Shown here piece by piece: positions 36,862 through 46,419 of a DNA stretch of 64,000 nt (its first letter is position 1; every line of letters starts with the position of its first letter). The notes beneath the pieces are model-generated. The model saw nothing but the letters and a program-made list of their open reading frames with translations. It made no database searches and had not been told where the DNA came from. The stretch is from Cupriavidus sp. EM10 (lineage in GTDB: Bacteria > Pseudomonadota > Gammaproteobacteria > Burkholderiales > Burkholderiaceae): assembly GCF_018729255.1 (NCBI RefSeq), contig NZ_CP076062.1, positions 248,001 through 312,000 of the forward strand, read 5' to 3'. Made by a program: the position numbers and the translations under genes.

Positions 36862-38036
36862 ATGACCGAAAGCATGCCGACCATGTCCCCTATCACGCAC
36901 AACCCGGAGCCCTGGATCCTCGGCGTGCTCTATTCCCTCGATGGGCCGACTGCGATTTCCTCGCGCCAGCATGTGCAGGGAATCACGCTTGCTCTCCAAG
37001 AGATCAACGCCCGCGGCGGTGTGCGTGGGCGCCTGCTGAATACCAAGGCCTATGACCCGGGATGCGATCTTGCCCTCTATCGTCAGTGCGTGGACCGACT
37101 GTTCACCGAAGATGGCGTGGACGTGGTAATCGGATGCTGCACCTCACTGAGCCGCAAGGCTGTGCTGCCCACTTTCGAGCGGCGCAATGGTCTGCTCCTG
37201 TACCCGGACCTATATGAGGGATTCGAATATTCTCCCAACGTGATCTACGCCGGCGCTACCACCAACCAAAACACCCTTCCACTTGCTCGCTATCTGCTGC
37301 GAAGCGGGGCCCGCCGCTTCGTGCTTGTCGGCAGCGACTACATCTACCCGCGCGAGTCAAATCGCGTAATGCGCGATCTGGTCGAGCGCCAAGGGGGGCC
37401 GTGCTCGACGAACTGTACCTCCCTCTACAGCCCGATGCGGCGCGCATGGCGCAGTTAGTGGAGCGTGTGGTTGAATTGAAGCCCGACATATTATTCAGTG
37501 CGCTGGTGGGCCAGTCGATCTGCGATCTTCTGCAGGCCTGCGCCAATGCAGGCATTGATGGCTCCATCCCGATTGCCAGCCACAACATCACCGAGGCGGA
37601 GATGCTCGCCTTGCCGAAGCCCCCAGTCGCCGGCCATATAACGTCGGCACCCTTCTTCGCAAGCCTCGACACTGCACCAAGTCAGCGCTTTGTGAACGGC
37701 TTCAGGCGCGCATTTGGTGCGCAGGCGCCGGTTTCCCAGATTGCCGCCGCAGCCTACAGCGTCGTCCATCTTTTTGCACGTGCTCTCGAGAAGTCTGGAG
37801 AGATGGATACCCAGTCCATCATCGACGCGATGCGAGGTGTGCCATTTGAGGCACCGCAGGGTCAGATGGTGGTCGACTACGACAACAATCACACCTGGAT
37901 GACGCCGCGCATTGGCCGCTGGAATGGCCGCGACCAGTTCGACATACTCTGGCAGGCGAGCGAAGCCGCCCAACCCGACCCGTGGTTGGTGAGCTATGGT
38001 GGTGCCGAGACGCTTGCCGAAGCTCCGGGTCCGTGA
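36862..38036 (+). CDS. amiC: AmiC-type amide/urea sensor, frameshifted
   Basis: Two frames (36862-37458 and 37401-38036). A G-run at 37393-37398 lacks one G; repair gives ERQGGAVLDELYLPLQPDAA. Matches AmiC: WILGVLYSLDGPTAISSRQH, LYPDLYEGFEYSPNVIYAG, NQNTLPLARYL, FVLVGSDYIYPRESNRVMRD, FEAPQGQMVVDYDNNHTWM. AmiC is a cytoplasmic periplasmic-binding-fold protein that holds AmiR inactive until an amide binds. The AmiR gene follows directly. The ligand here is probably urea or a short amide, judging by context. Confidence 0.88.
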
Positions 38037-38061
38037 ACTCTGCTTCTTTAAATACATCGAC

Positions 38062-38706
38062 ATGAGCAATGATCCGATGCGCGAACTGCGCGGCTTGAAT
38101 GTGACGGTTTTGCATCCGCTGGACCGTGAGATCGAAGAATTGTTGCGCCATCTCAAGCGCATCGGGTGCCAGATCGACGCCTGCTGGCCGCCTCCGGCCA
38201 GTATTTCGGTATCGACCAGCGTTGTGTTCTTTGCAATCACCGCCGAAGGACCGCGTGTGACACTGCCACGATTCGTCAACCCCGCCCCGTGCTTGGTGGC
38301 CGTCGTCGACTACGAAAGCCCCAGTGCAGTCAAGAGCCTTCTCGAATCGGAAGCGCACTGCTTCATTACCAAACCCATCCGCCCCTCGGGCATTGTTTCC
38401 AGTCTGCTGCTGGCACGTTCGCTACACGGCTACCAATCCCGCCTACTCGCTAAGGTCAACAAGCTCGAAGAAACGCTGCGCAGTCGGCGCGAGATAGAGC
38501 GCGCGACGCAAATTTTGATGGAGATGAAGCGCCTCGACGAAGATGCCGCATACCAGTTGATTCGAAGCCAGGCCACCTCGCAGCGCCTAGGGATGGGCGC
38601 TGTGGCACGCTCCATCATTACCGCACACAGGGTATTTGACAGCACGTCCACGGCAACCTCAGGCCCGAAGTTGGCACGGAAGGTGCTTGGACTAACACGG
38701 CGCTAG
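38062..38706 (+). CDS. amiR: AmiR-type ANTAR transcription antiterminator
   Basis: 214 residues from ATG 38062. A pseudo-receiver N-terminal domain (LNVTVLHPLDREIEELLRHL, no phosphorylation Asp pattern), a coiled coil (LLAKVNKLEETLRSRREIER) and a C-terminal ANTAR domain (ATQILMEMKRLDEDAAYQLI, RSQATSQRLGMGAVARSI). ANTAR domains bind paired hairpins in leader RNAs and prevent a terminator from forming. Two candidate target leaders are at 30049 and 38721. Very likely antagonised by the AmiC homologue upstream. Confidence 0.9.
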   Translation: MSNDPMRELRGLNVTVLHPLDREIEELLRHLKRIGCQIDACWPPPASISVSTSVVFFAITAEGPRVTLPRFVNPAPCLVAVVDYESPSAVKSLLESEAHCFITKPIRPSGIVSSLLLARSLHGYQSRLLAKVNKLEETLRSRREIERATQILMEMKRLDEDAAYQLIRSQATSQRLGMGAVARSIITAHRVFDSTSTATSGPKLARKVLGLTRR

Positions 38707-38720
38707 CTTAGAGAGCGCTT

Positions 38721-38804
38721 TCATGCACCGCGGCAGGGCTGCCGCACTTCAGTTGGCTAGGAAGCCTTCGTTCAATTGCCATGCGGCAGGACGAAGGCTT
38801 TTTT
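38721..38804 (+). promoter_or_regulatory. Leader-terminator before the ABC transporter operon, putative ANTAR target
   Basis: Hairpin GCGGC-AGGGCT-GCCGC (38730-38745, loop A1 and G4), hairpin GGCT-AGGA-AGCC (38755-38766), then a strong terminator, GCCTTCGT (38764-38771) pairing with ACGAAGGC (38791-38798) and TTTTTT. The second hairpin shares AGCC with the terminator stem, so the two exclude each other, as needed for antitermination. Confidence 0.7.
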
Positions 38805-38837
38805 GTTTTTGACTTTCAAATCTCGATCGTGAGCCCT

Positions 38838-40028
38838 ATGCGCAAATCAACTCAATTGTTTACCGCGACGAGCATCCTCGCCGCATTTGCATTCGCGTCC
38901 GTGTCCCTGCTCGCCAGTCCCATCGCTGCGGCACAGCAAATGCCGCCTGTCGTGATTGGTACGGCGGTGGGCTTGAGCGGCGCAAACAGCGTCGTCGCTC
39001 CTTCTGTCGTACAGGCCACACAGCTCGCAATCGACGAAATCAACGCGGCAGGGGGAATTCTCGGACGCAAGGTGGTGCTTGAGGTTGCAGACGATGGCAG
39101 CGGTGCTGCAGGTGCCCAGAAAGCCTACGACTCGTTGCTGTTTCAAAAGAAGGTTGACGCTGTCATCTCCATGGAGACGAGTGCCGCACGCAACGCGGCA
39201 CTCCCCATCGTCACCCGCGCCAAGAAGCCCTTTATCTACACCTCTTTCTACGAAGGCCGCTCCTGCAATAAGCACCTGTTCATCAACGCCTGGGTGCCGG
39301 AGCAGCAGGTTGCTTCAGTGGTCGACTACTTCAGCACAAAACTCAATACCAAGAGCTACTTCCTGATCGGAAGTGACTACGCCTTTGGCCGCGGCATGCT
39401 GGAGTTCACGCGCAAATACATTGCGTCGAAAGGACACAAGGTGGTTGGTGAAGAGTACTTGCCCATAGACGGCTCGGACTGGACAGCCATCATCAGTAAG
39501 CTCAAGGCCTCAGGCGCCGATGCCCTGATTAGCTCTACCTCAGGCGGGGCGCCCAACGTGACGCTCACCAAGCAGCTTCGGGCTGCCGGCGTCAGTCTTC
39601 CCTTCGGCAATCTGGCGGTGGATGAAGGCACCGCCAAGAGCATGGGCAGCGATGCCAAGGGTGTCTATACCGCGGGCTCCTACTACACCAGCATCGGCAC
39701 GCCGCGCAACAAGAAATTTCTGTCCGCGATGAGCAAGCGCTTCGGACCGGATATGAAGACACCTAACGATCTCTCCACGCCTCAGTACGAAGCTGTTTGG
39801 GCGTACAAACTCGCGGTTGAAAAGGCAGGCACTCTCGAGACCGACAAGGTCCTCAAGGCGCTCGGGGAAGTATCCGTCAACGGCCCACGCGGCGAGATCA
39901 AGATGGACCAGCAACACCACGCAGCGCTGACCATGTACATAGGCCAGGTGCAGGCTGACGGCAGCGTCAAGATCCTAGAGACCTTCCAGAACGTCGCTCC
40001 CGGTGCGCAGTGCCCGCAGCTGAAATAG
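38838..40028 (+). CDS. Urea/short-amide ABC transporter substrate-binding protein (Liv/Urt/FmdD type)
   Basis: 396 residues from ATG 38838. Signal peptide (STQLFTATSILAAFAFASVS, cut near AAAQQ). Type I periplasmic binding fold: VVIGTAVGLSGANSVVAPSV, AIDEINAAGGILGRKVVLEV, FLIGSDYAFGRGMLEFTRKY. It is similar to branched-chain amino acid, urea (UrtA) and amide (FmdD) binding proteins. Placement after urease and amiCR and before an amidase favours urea or amides. Sits behind the second ANTAR-type leader. Intact. Confidence 0.88.
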   Translation: MRKSTQLFTATSILAAFAFASVSLLASPIAAAQQMPPVVIGTAVGLSGANSVVAPSVVQATQLAIDEINAAGGILGRKVVLEVADDGSGAAGAQKAYDSLLFQKKVDAVISMETSAARNAALPIVTRAKKPFIYTSFYEGRSCNKHLFINAWVPEQQVASVVDYFSTKLNTKSYFLIGSDYAFGRGMLEFTRKYIASKGHKVVGEEYLPIDGSDWTAIISKLKASGADALISSTSGGAPNVTLTKQLRAAGVSLPFGNLAVDEGTAKSMGSDAKGVYTAGSYYTSIGTPRNKKFLSAMSKRFGPDMKTPNDLSTPQYEAVWAYKLAVEKAGTLETDKVLKALGEVSVNGPRGEIKMDQQHHAALTMYIGQVQADGSVKILETFQNVAPGAQCPQLK

Positions 40029-40058
40029 CGCCAACTAGACGAACCAGGAACTGATGCT

Positions 40059-40892
40059 ATGACCTTGGTGCTCGACATTCTGACCACCGCCGCCATCCTG
40101 TACGGCGTTTCGGCCGGCCTTCTGATCGTCTTCGGCGTCATGAAGATCATCAATTTCGCGCACGGTGCCTTCCTCACCGTGGGGGGATACGCCGCACTTC
40201 TGGTGACCAATTTAGGATGGAACCCCTGGTGGTCCTTGCCGGTAGCATTCGCCATCGGGGGCTTCCTTGGAGCGTTGGTCGAGCGCCTGGTGATGAAGCC
40301 GCTTTACCAACGCCCACTCGACGCCATCCTGGCGACCTGGGGATTGGCGATTGTTATGGGTCAATGCATCACCCTGGTCTTCGATCGTGGCGTGCAGTTC
40401 GTACAAAGTCCTCTCAGCGGCGCTTTTGACTTCGCCGGCGCTTCCTACTCGAGCTATAGGCTCTTGATGATTCCACTCTCGCTGGCAGTCGTCGGCGTGC
40501 TTGGCTGGATGATGAACGGATCTCGCCTGGGGCTCGTGACACGCGCAGTGATCATGAACGAAGACCTGGCCCGGGGACTTGGCATTAATACCAGCCTGGT
40601 GCGTCTGGCGACGTTCTCACTCGGTGCCGGACTCGCCGGTCTGGCTGGTTCCCTGATCACCCCGCTTTCCAGCGTCGACCCCAACATGGGCGTGCCTTGG
40701 CTTGTCAACGCCTTCATGATCGTGATGGTCTCTGGCGTTTCTCTGGTCAGTCTCGGCATCGCCTGTCTGGTACTCGGTGGCGCCCAAGTCTTGGTCAGCA
40801 CCTGGGCCAATCCTATCTTGGGCGGGTTGACCATCGTAGTGCTTGCAGCGCTGATCCTTCGCGTGCGTCCGGAAGGCTTTGCACGAGGTTGA
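40059..40892 (+). CDS. ABC transporter permease (LivH/UrtB type)
   Basis: 277 residues from ATG 40059, about eight membrane helices. Typical motifs: YGVSAGLLIVFGVMKIINFA, HGAFLTVGGYAA, LVERLVMKPLYQRPLDAI, TRAVIMNEDLARGLGINTSL. One of two membrane subunits of the urea/amide-type importer. Followed after a few bases by the permease-ATPase fusion. Confidence 0.9.
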   Translation: MTLVLDILTTAAILYGVSAGLLIVFGVMKIINFAHGAFLTVGGYAALLVTNLGWNPWWSLPVAFAIGGFLGALVERLVMKPLYQRPLDAILATWGLAIVMGQCITLVFDRGVQFVQSPLSGAFDFAGASYSSYRLLMIPLSLAVVGVLGWMMNGSRLGLVTRAVIMNEDLARGLGINTSLVRLATFSLGAGLAGLAGSLITPLSSVDPNMGVPWLVNAFMIVMVSGVSLVSLGIACLVLGGAQVLVSTWANPILGGLTIVVLAALILRVRPEGFARG

Positions 40893-40899
40893 AACACAC

Positions 40900-42729
40900 A
40901 TGAACATTAGCACCCAACCCGTAGTCGCAAACCCCGCAGTGACCAGGCGTCGATTGGCCTTGCCCGTCGGTCTGGCAGCCGCAGGCATTGTTTTGCTTTT
41001 CATAGCGCCCGACGTATTGCCGACCTATCTGGTCAATACGCTCATCCGCGCCTTCCTCTATGCAGCGGTCGCCATCACAGTCGACATCCTTTGGGGCTAC
41101 ACAGGCATCCTGACTTTCGGCCAGTCAGCGTTCTTCGGCTTCGGCGCCTATGCGGCAGCGTTGACTTTTACGCACGTCGGCTTTGGACCAGGAACGGCCC
41201 TGATGGCCTTCGGCATCGCCATCGCCGGCGCCATGCTGGTCGCTCTAGTCGTGGGCTGGTTCGCTTTCCATCCCGGTGCCTCGGCGCTTTACGGCTCTGT
41301 CATCACCCTGGTACTGCCCATCGTTGTGAGTCAGTTGCTGTATTCCGGCGGCAGCTTCACCGGCTCAAGCAGCGGACTCGCTGGGTTCGAGAGCTTTGAC
41401 CTGTCCCTCGAGGCCTGGTTCCGTATCACCGCTGGCTTCCTGCTCGTGATCACCGCGGGCGCATGGGTCTTTGTTCGCAGCGACGCAGGCCGCATTCTCG
41501 AGGCCATTCGAGATAATGAACAGCGCTGCGCGTATCTTGGGATCAATGTCTCGCGCGTAAAGATTCTGCTCATGGTCGCCTGTGGGGCGGTCGCCTCCTG
41601 CGCCGGCTTTCTCTTCGCCTGCGTGCAAATGGTGGTGGCACCGGAATACGCTGGCTTCGCGTTCGGCACCGAACTGCTGATGTGGGTCGCTCTCGGGGGG
41701 CGCGGCACTCTGCTCGGACCGGTGATTGGTACCGTGCTGCTCGACAGCAGCACCTCCTACTTGAGTGGCAGCCTTCCGTTCCTGTGGAAACTACTGAGTG
41801 GTGTGGCTTTCGTCATCGTCATCGTTGCTATGCCACAGGGGCTGCTGCCAGCGCTGCTGAACGCTGTGCGTCGATGGTGTCGGCTCGGCACCCGGGGGAG
41901 CGCTTCGCGCGCAAAGGAGGTGGCACTGCGCGTTGCCGAACCACGGCCTCTCGCTGGCTTGGCCTCGGTCGGCCGGTTTGCGCTCAGCGTCGAAGACGTC
42001 CACAAGCGCTTCGGGAGTCTTCAGGTACTGCGCGGCATCGACTTCAAGGTGCGGCCCAACGAGCTGCTGAGCTTGATCGGCCCGAACGGTGCGGGCAAAA
42101 CCACCTTGATGAAATGCATCGCCGATGGCGCTGAGCGGACATCGGGAACCATCAGGCTCAATGACCATGACATCCTTCGGTCCCCGCCAGCGACTTGTGT
42201 CGCACTGGGAGCAGGTCGCAAGTTCCAGAATGCCAACGTGTTCGAGTCACTGACGGTCGCGCAGGCCATGCGGGTGTCCCGCACGCGGCTCGAGCCGCCG
42301 TCACTCTTGCGGCGTGCCTCGGTTCTCGCATTGCCGGATGCTGCGCTCGAGGTGCTGCGAGCCACTGGGCTGGAAAGGCAATTGGATGTCGCTTCGCGCG
42401 ATCTCTCGCACGGTATGAAGCAAGCCCTCGAGTTGGCGATGGTGCTGGCGCTGGAACCTAACGTGCTACTCCTTGACGAACCCACGGCCGGGCTTACCAA
42501 GGCAGAACGTACGCAGATCGGAGCCATTCTGCTTGACCTGACTCGGAACTACGCTCTGTGCGTACTGCTGGTCGAGCACGACTTGGACTTCGTGCACGAG
42601 ATCAGCAGCCGGATCATCGTCTTGCATCAAGGCCAGATCGTCCTCGACGGCAGCGTCGAAGAGGTTGTCAACTCCGAACTCGTTCGCGAGGTCTATGCCG
42701 GTGCTGGCGCACCTGGAGAACATGCATGA
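40900..42729 (+). CDS. ABC transporter permease-ATPase fusion (LivM-LivG / UrtC-UrtD type)
   Basis: 609 residues from ATG 40900. Residues 1-320 are a LivM-type permease (LWGYTGILTFGQSAFFGFGA, IRDNEQRCAYLGINVSRVKI). After a linker, residues about 360-609 are a LivG-type ATPase with Walker A GPNGAGKTTL, the family's FQNANVFESLTVAQ, signature-like DLSHGMKQALELAMVLAL, Walker B LLLDEPTAGLT and a final VREVYAG. Fusions of this pair occur in related beta-proteobacteria. Overlaps the next gene by 4 bases. Confidence 0.9.
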   Translation: MNISTQPVVANPAVTRRRLALPVGLAAAGIVLLFIAPDVLPTYLVNTLIRAFLYAAVAITVDILWGYTGILTFGQSAFFGFGAYAAALTFTHVGFGPGTALMAFGIAIAGAMLVALVVGWFAFHPGASALYGSVITLVLPIVVSQLLYSGGSFTGSSSGLAGFESFDLSLEAWFRITAGFLLVITAGAWVFVRSDAGRILEAIRDNEQRCAYLGINVSRVKILLMVACGAVASCAGFLFACVQMVVAPEYAGFAFGTELLMWVALGGRGTLLGPVIGTVLLDSSTSYLSGSLPFLWKLLSGVAFVIVIVAMPQGLLPALLNAVRRWCRLGTRGSASRAKEVALRVAEPRPLAGLASVGRFALSVEDVHKRFGSLQVLRGIDFKVRPNELLSLIGPNGAGKTTLMKCIADGAERTSGTIRLNDHDILRSPPATCVALGAGRKFQNANVFESLTVAQAMRVSRTRLEPPSLLRRASVLALPDAALEVLRATGLERQLDVASRDLSHGMKQALELAMVLALEPNVLLLDEPTAGLTKAERTQIGAILLDLTRNYALCVLLVEHDLDFVHEISSRIIVLHQGQIVLDGSVEEVVNSELVREVYAGAGAPGEHA

Positions 42730-43429
42730 GTGCCGCACTTGAGGTCAGTGAGCTCACCGCCGGCTACGGCGGTGCAATGGTTCTGCACGGCGTGAGCCTA
42801 TCGGTTGCACCGGGGGAGATCGTTGCGCTGTTGGGAAAGAACGGCATGGGCAAGAGCACGCTCTTGAAAACCATCATGGGCCTGGTTGCGGCGCAACGTG
42901 GCACGGTGTCCATCTTTGGTGAAAATGTGAGTAAGCTGCGCGCGCACCAGGTGGCTCGGCGTGCACTGGCCTACGCCCCCAGGAGAAGCCTCTGTTCCAC
43001 GACCTCAGCGTCGAGCAGAACCTGCAGCTGGGGCTGCGCGAATCGAAATCGTTCAATAGGCAATTTGAGCGCGTCGCCGACGTCTTCCCGGTTCTGGCCA
43101 CGCGCCTGAAGCAGCGTGCAGGAACGCTTTCGGGGGGCGAACAGAAGATGCTGCTGATTGCGCGCGCGCTCCTTTCCGCTCCGGCGCTCATCCTGATCGA
43201 CGAGATCACCGAAGGCCTGCAACCCTCGGTGATCGAACGCTTGGCGGCAATTCTCAGGAGCGAGCGCGAGCGCTCGGGAACCGCCATGTTGCTGGTAGAG
43301 CAGAACGTCAGCTTCGCGCTATCGGTGGCCGACCGCTATCTGCTGCTCAAGCGCGGCGAGATCGTCAATGCAGCCAGGGTGGATTCCAATCAAGCAGCGC
43401 AGCATATCGCGGCCGATTTGGGGCTGTGA
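42726..43429 (+). CDS. ABC transporter ATPase (LivF/UrtE type), frameshifted
   Basis: From ATG 42726 (ATGA overlap): SELTAGYGGAMVLHGVSLSV, Walker A GKNGMGKSTL. The run of five C at 42976-42980 lacks one C. Repair gives ALAYAPQEKPLFHDLSVEQN and leads to the signature LSGGEQKMLLIARALL, Walker B LILIDEITEGLQ and VEQNVSFALSVADRYLLL. Second ATPase of the importer. Confidence 0.85.
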
Positions 43430-43465
43430 CAGCGTAATTTGCAATTTCTTCCCATTTATACGCTC

Positions 43466-44332
43466 ATGACAGCCAACCAAACTCCGATCTCGCTGCGGAT
43501 CGCCTGCGTTCAGATGGAACCTCGTGTAGGCCAGAAGGCGGACAACCTCAGGCGTAGCCTGGAGTACATCGAAGCGGCAGCGGCCGCGGGCGCACGTCTT
43601 GTGGTGTTGCCCGAGCTGTGCAACACAGGCTACGTTTTCAATTCCCGAGAGGAGGCATTCGAGGCGGCGGAGCCGGTGCCCGGTGGTCCCAGCTGCGAGG
43701 CTTGGATACGCACTGCTGCAAAGCTTGGCCTTGTGATCGTCGCTGGCGTCTCTGAACGCGTTGGCGACCGGCTCTATAACTCCGCTGCGGTCATTGGTCC
43801 CGACGGGTACTTGGGCACCTACCGAAAGAACCACCTTTGGGACGCCGAGCAGCTGTTCTTCGAGCCGGGCGACCTGGGCGTGCCGGTGTTCGAATTCGAA
43901 GGGGGGCGCTTTGCCTGCGCTATCTGCTACGACATGTGGTTTAGTGAGATCTACCGAATGGCCGCAGTCGGCGGCGCCGAACTCTTGTGTGTGCCAACAA
44001 ACTGGGTTCCCATGCGACACCAGCCGTCCGACCTTCCTACCATGGCAAATCTTCTCGCGATGGGCGGCGCGCACACCAACGCGCTGTTTGTCGCCGCAGC
44101 GGATCGCATCGGCATCGAACGCGGGCAGCCCTTCCTCGGCCGCAGCCTGATCGTGGGCCCCGACGGTTGGCCACTGGCCGGACCGGCATCACCCGACAGG
44201 GAAGAAATGCTGTTGGCGGAGATTGACTTCAACACTGCTCGCCAGCTGCGCGCCCTCAACGCTAACAATCACGTGCTGAACGACCGCCGTCCGCAGGTGT
44301 ATGCACAGGTTTTGCAACCTCCTCTTGCATGA
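43466..44332 (+). CDS. Carbon-nitrogen hydrolase (nitrilase family), probable amidase
   Basis: 288 residues from ATG 43466. The Glu-Lys-Cys triad is visible: VVLPELCNTGY, YRKNHLWDAE and ACAICYDMWF. Hydrolyses an amide or carbamoyl C-N bond, releasing ammonia. Placement after the amide/urea transporter suggests it works on an imported short amide. Exact substrate unknown. Its stop overlaps the ATG of the monooxygenase fragment. Confidence 0.88.
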   Translation: MTANQTPISLRIACVQMEPRVGQKADNLRRSLEYIEAAAAAGARLVVLPELCNTGYVFNSREEAFEAAEPVPGGPSCEAWIRTAAKLGLVIVAGVSERVGDRLYNSAAVIGPDGYLGTYRKNHLWDAEQLFFEPGDLGVPVFEFEGGRFACAICYDMWFSEIYRMAAVGGAELLCVPTNWVPMRHQPSDLPTMANLLAMGGAHTNALFVAAADRIGIERGQPFLGRSLIVGPDGWPLAGPASPDREEMLLAEIDFNTARQLRALNANNHVLNDRRPQVYAQVLQPPLA

Positions 44333-44703
44333 CCTGGCCGCTGAGCGCGTCGAGCCTCAATACCGCTTGCCTGCGCGAGCTCCTGAGGCGATCCGTGTCG
44401 ATGACACTGGATCAGTACGTCGAGCCAGTGTATAGGCGTGCTGGTACCGAGAGGGCGCTGGGCCAGGACCCGGATGCGCTGTTCGACCTGCGCGCCATCT
44501 TCCAGGAGCCGTACCAGGACATCGAGCTGCACGCCTTGCCGGCCCTGCTGCATCCGCAAAAGGACCGGCACGGACTCCATAACCTGGAAAAGGTGTTTGC
44601 CCCGGATCCCAGGAGCGGCCAGGACATCTTCGCGCTGCGCGACATCGACCGCAGGCGGGGCACGCTGGTGGTGGTGCGTTCCGACCAGTATGTGGCCCAG
44701 TTC
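44329..44703 (+). pseudogene. C-terminal fragment of an FAD-dependent aromatic (phenol-type) monooxygenase
   Basis: About 125 residues fit the C-terminal thioredoxin-like domain of phenol 2-monooxygenase-type flavoproteins: LFDLRAIFQEPYQDIELHAL, KDRHGLHNLEKVFAPD, IFALRDIDRRRGTLVVVRSD and QYVA. The FAD and substrate domains are missing. At 44703-44710 it joins, tail to tail, the broken end of an integrase gene. The frame stays open into antisense integrase sequence to 44805. A product of DNA rearrangement. Confidence 0.7.
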
Positions 44704-44709
44704 AAAGGG

Positions 44710-45243
44710 AAGCAACTGAACAGCACGCAGGTTTTTGGTTCGACGGTAGATGAGCGTCGCCTTCGTCCTGCGCATCGAGTGCGTACCGTAATCGGCGCGG
44801 TCTAGTCCAAGCTCATCGACCCAGTGCCCGAGGATGCGGGCGTACTGCCGGGTGCCTAAATGTGGCGAGGCGTGCAGGCGGCTGGGAAACAGGAAGTCCT
44901 CGGGCTTGAGCTTAGCCTGCTTGATCCAAGCCTGAAGCGCCTCCCGGGCCGCCAGTGTGATTTCGAACTGCACCGGGCGCTGGGTCTTGTGCTGCATGAC
45001 GATGGCACGCGTTGCCATCTGATCACCGTGACACACATCCCTGACCTTCAGGGCGACCAGATCGCAGCCCCGAAGCTTGCTATCGATGCCCAGGTTGAAG
45101 AGGGCCAGTTCGCGCACTCGATGCTCCATCTGTAGACGCACCCGGAGCGCCCAAATGTCTTTCAGCTTGAAAGGAGCTTTCTGCCCGACGATCTTGCCTT
45201 TGTTCCATGGCTCGCGATGAGCCGTGTTGGTAGCGGATCCCAT
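44710..45243 (-). pseudogene. Tyrosine recombinase/integrase, 3'-truncated
   Basis: 178 residues from ATG 45243 match a phage-type integrase core: SKLRGCDLVALKVRDV (Arg), THSMRRTKATLIYRRTKNL (His-x-x-Arg region) and AVQLL just before the usual LGH. After 44710 the sequence changes to antisense of the monooxygenase fragment, so the LGH His and the catalytic Tyr are lost. Inactive remnant. Confidence 0.75.
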
Positions 45244-45441
45244 GATGGTCTCCCATCGAGTTGAGGGCCAACCAAGATGCGCCTACAGGCGAAATGGGCG
45301 CTTGCTCTGAGTCAAGAGGCTGTCGTACCGGCCCACCACGCCGAACGGCTGCTCTCGGGCGCGGTTCGAGACTGACACTCCCGGCCAAAAGCGGTCTCTG
45401 GTCCCCCGTGTCCGGTCTTGACGACGAGGCACCGTAGTAGT
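45244..45441. other. Intergenic region
   Basis: 198 bases between the integrase remnant and the metallo-hydrolase gene. No gene or clear terminator seen. Confidence 0.3.
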
Positions 45442-46329
45442 TTAGAACCGGAGGGTTTCGCCATCCTCGGGAATCAGCACCCGTTGCTCAATTTTATGGT
45501 CTTGCACAAACTCACGCAGGGCCTTGCGGGTGAGTGACATGTGGTTCACCGCATCCATGTGCACGGCCACGATGGCCGCATGGGGCGCTGCCTTGGTGGC
45601 CTGGAGTGTGTCCTGCTTGCCCATGATGATGGGATGCTCCTCAAAGCCACTCACGAGCGCGCTCCCTGTGTTGAGGATCACCACGTCGGGCTTGTGCAGC
45701 TTCAGTGCCTGATCCACTTCCGGACGCCACACCGTGTCCCCCGCCACGTAGACCGTCTTTGCCTGCGGCGCCGCAAACACGACCCCCATGACCGGGCCCA
45801 TGAACGCCGCACGCGCGGGGTCGGCAAACCACAAATCCGTGCCGTGCTGACCGCCGGTCCTGCTCAGCTTCACACCCTTGAAGGTGGTGGAGCCGGTGAG
45901 CACGCGGACGTCCTGGAAGCCTTGGCTGCGAATGAGCTTGGCATCCGCTTCGTTCTGCGTGAAGACCGGCAGGCTCTTGGGGATCGCCTTTTGAGCGGCC
46001 TCATCCCAATGGTCTGTATGGGTGTGGGTCACGACCACTGCTTCCACGCTGTCCAGCACATCCTTCACTGAAAAGGGCAGCGCGACCAAGGGGTTTCTCA
46101 GTTCGCTGCGGTAAGTGCCCGGGAAGCCGGGGAACGCCCCTTGGTCCGACAGCATCGGGTCGACCAGGAAGGTCGTGCCAGCAAAGTCGATCTTCACCGT
46201 GGCGTTACGGATCTGCTGCACTTTGACCGAGGTGCCGGTGACGGTTGCCGGTGCAGACCAGGCGGTTGCCGCAAAGGCGCCCAGCGACAGCGAGACCAGC
46301 AGGGGAGTGAAAGCTTTCATCGAGAACAT
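45442..46329 (-). CDS. Exported metallo-beta-lactamase-fold hydrolase
   Basis: About 295 residues from ATG 46329 or 46320. Signal peptide (MKAFTPLLVSLSLGAFAATA, cut near WSA). Zinc motif VVVTHTHTDHWDE (HxHxDH), later YVAGDTVWRP (Asp) and a C-terminal VAVHMDAVNHMSL region. Resembles UlaG/YtnP-like MBL hydrolases. Divergent from the GlxA-type regulator, which probably controls it. The frame remains open upstream to 47340, but that part is antisense to the regulator. Confidence 0.8.
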   Translation of the reverse strand: MFSMKAFTPLLVSLSLGAFAATAWSAPATVTGTSVKVQQIRNATVKIDFAGTTFLVDPMLSDQGAFPGFPGTYRSELRNPLVALPFSVKDVLDSVEAVVVTHTHTDHWDEAAQKAIPKSLPVFTQNEADAKLIRSQGFQDVRVLTGSTTFKGVKLSRTGGQHGTDLWFADPARAAFMGPVMGVVFAAPQAKTVYVAGDTVWRPEVDQALKLHKPDVVILNTGSALVSGFEEHPIIMGKQDTLQATKAAPHAAIVAVHMDAVNHMSLTRKALREFVQDHKIEQRVLIPEDGETLRF

Positions 46330-46391
46330 GGGGGACACCCGCGTTGAGTTGAAGAGGCCTCCATGGTCGTGTCTCTCGCCCCTTTGTAGAA

Positions 46392-46407
46392 TTGACCCAA
46401 GCGTCAA
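46392..46407. promoter_or_regulatory. Inverted repeat in the divergent hydrolase/regulator promoter
   Basis: TTGAC-CCAAGC-GTCAA. Lies between the starts of the MBL hydrolase and the GlxA-type regulator; a likely regulator site. Confidence 0.4.
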
Positions 46408-46419
46408 TATTCGAAAGAA

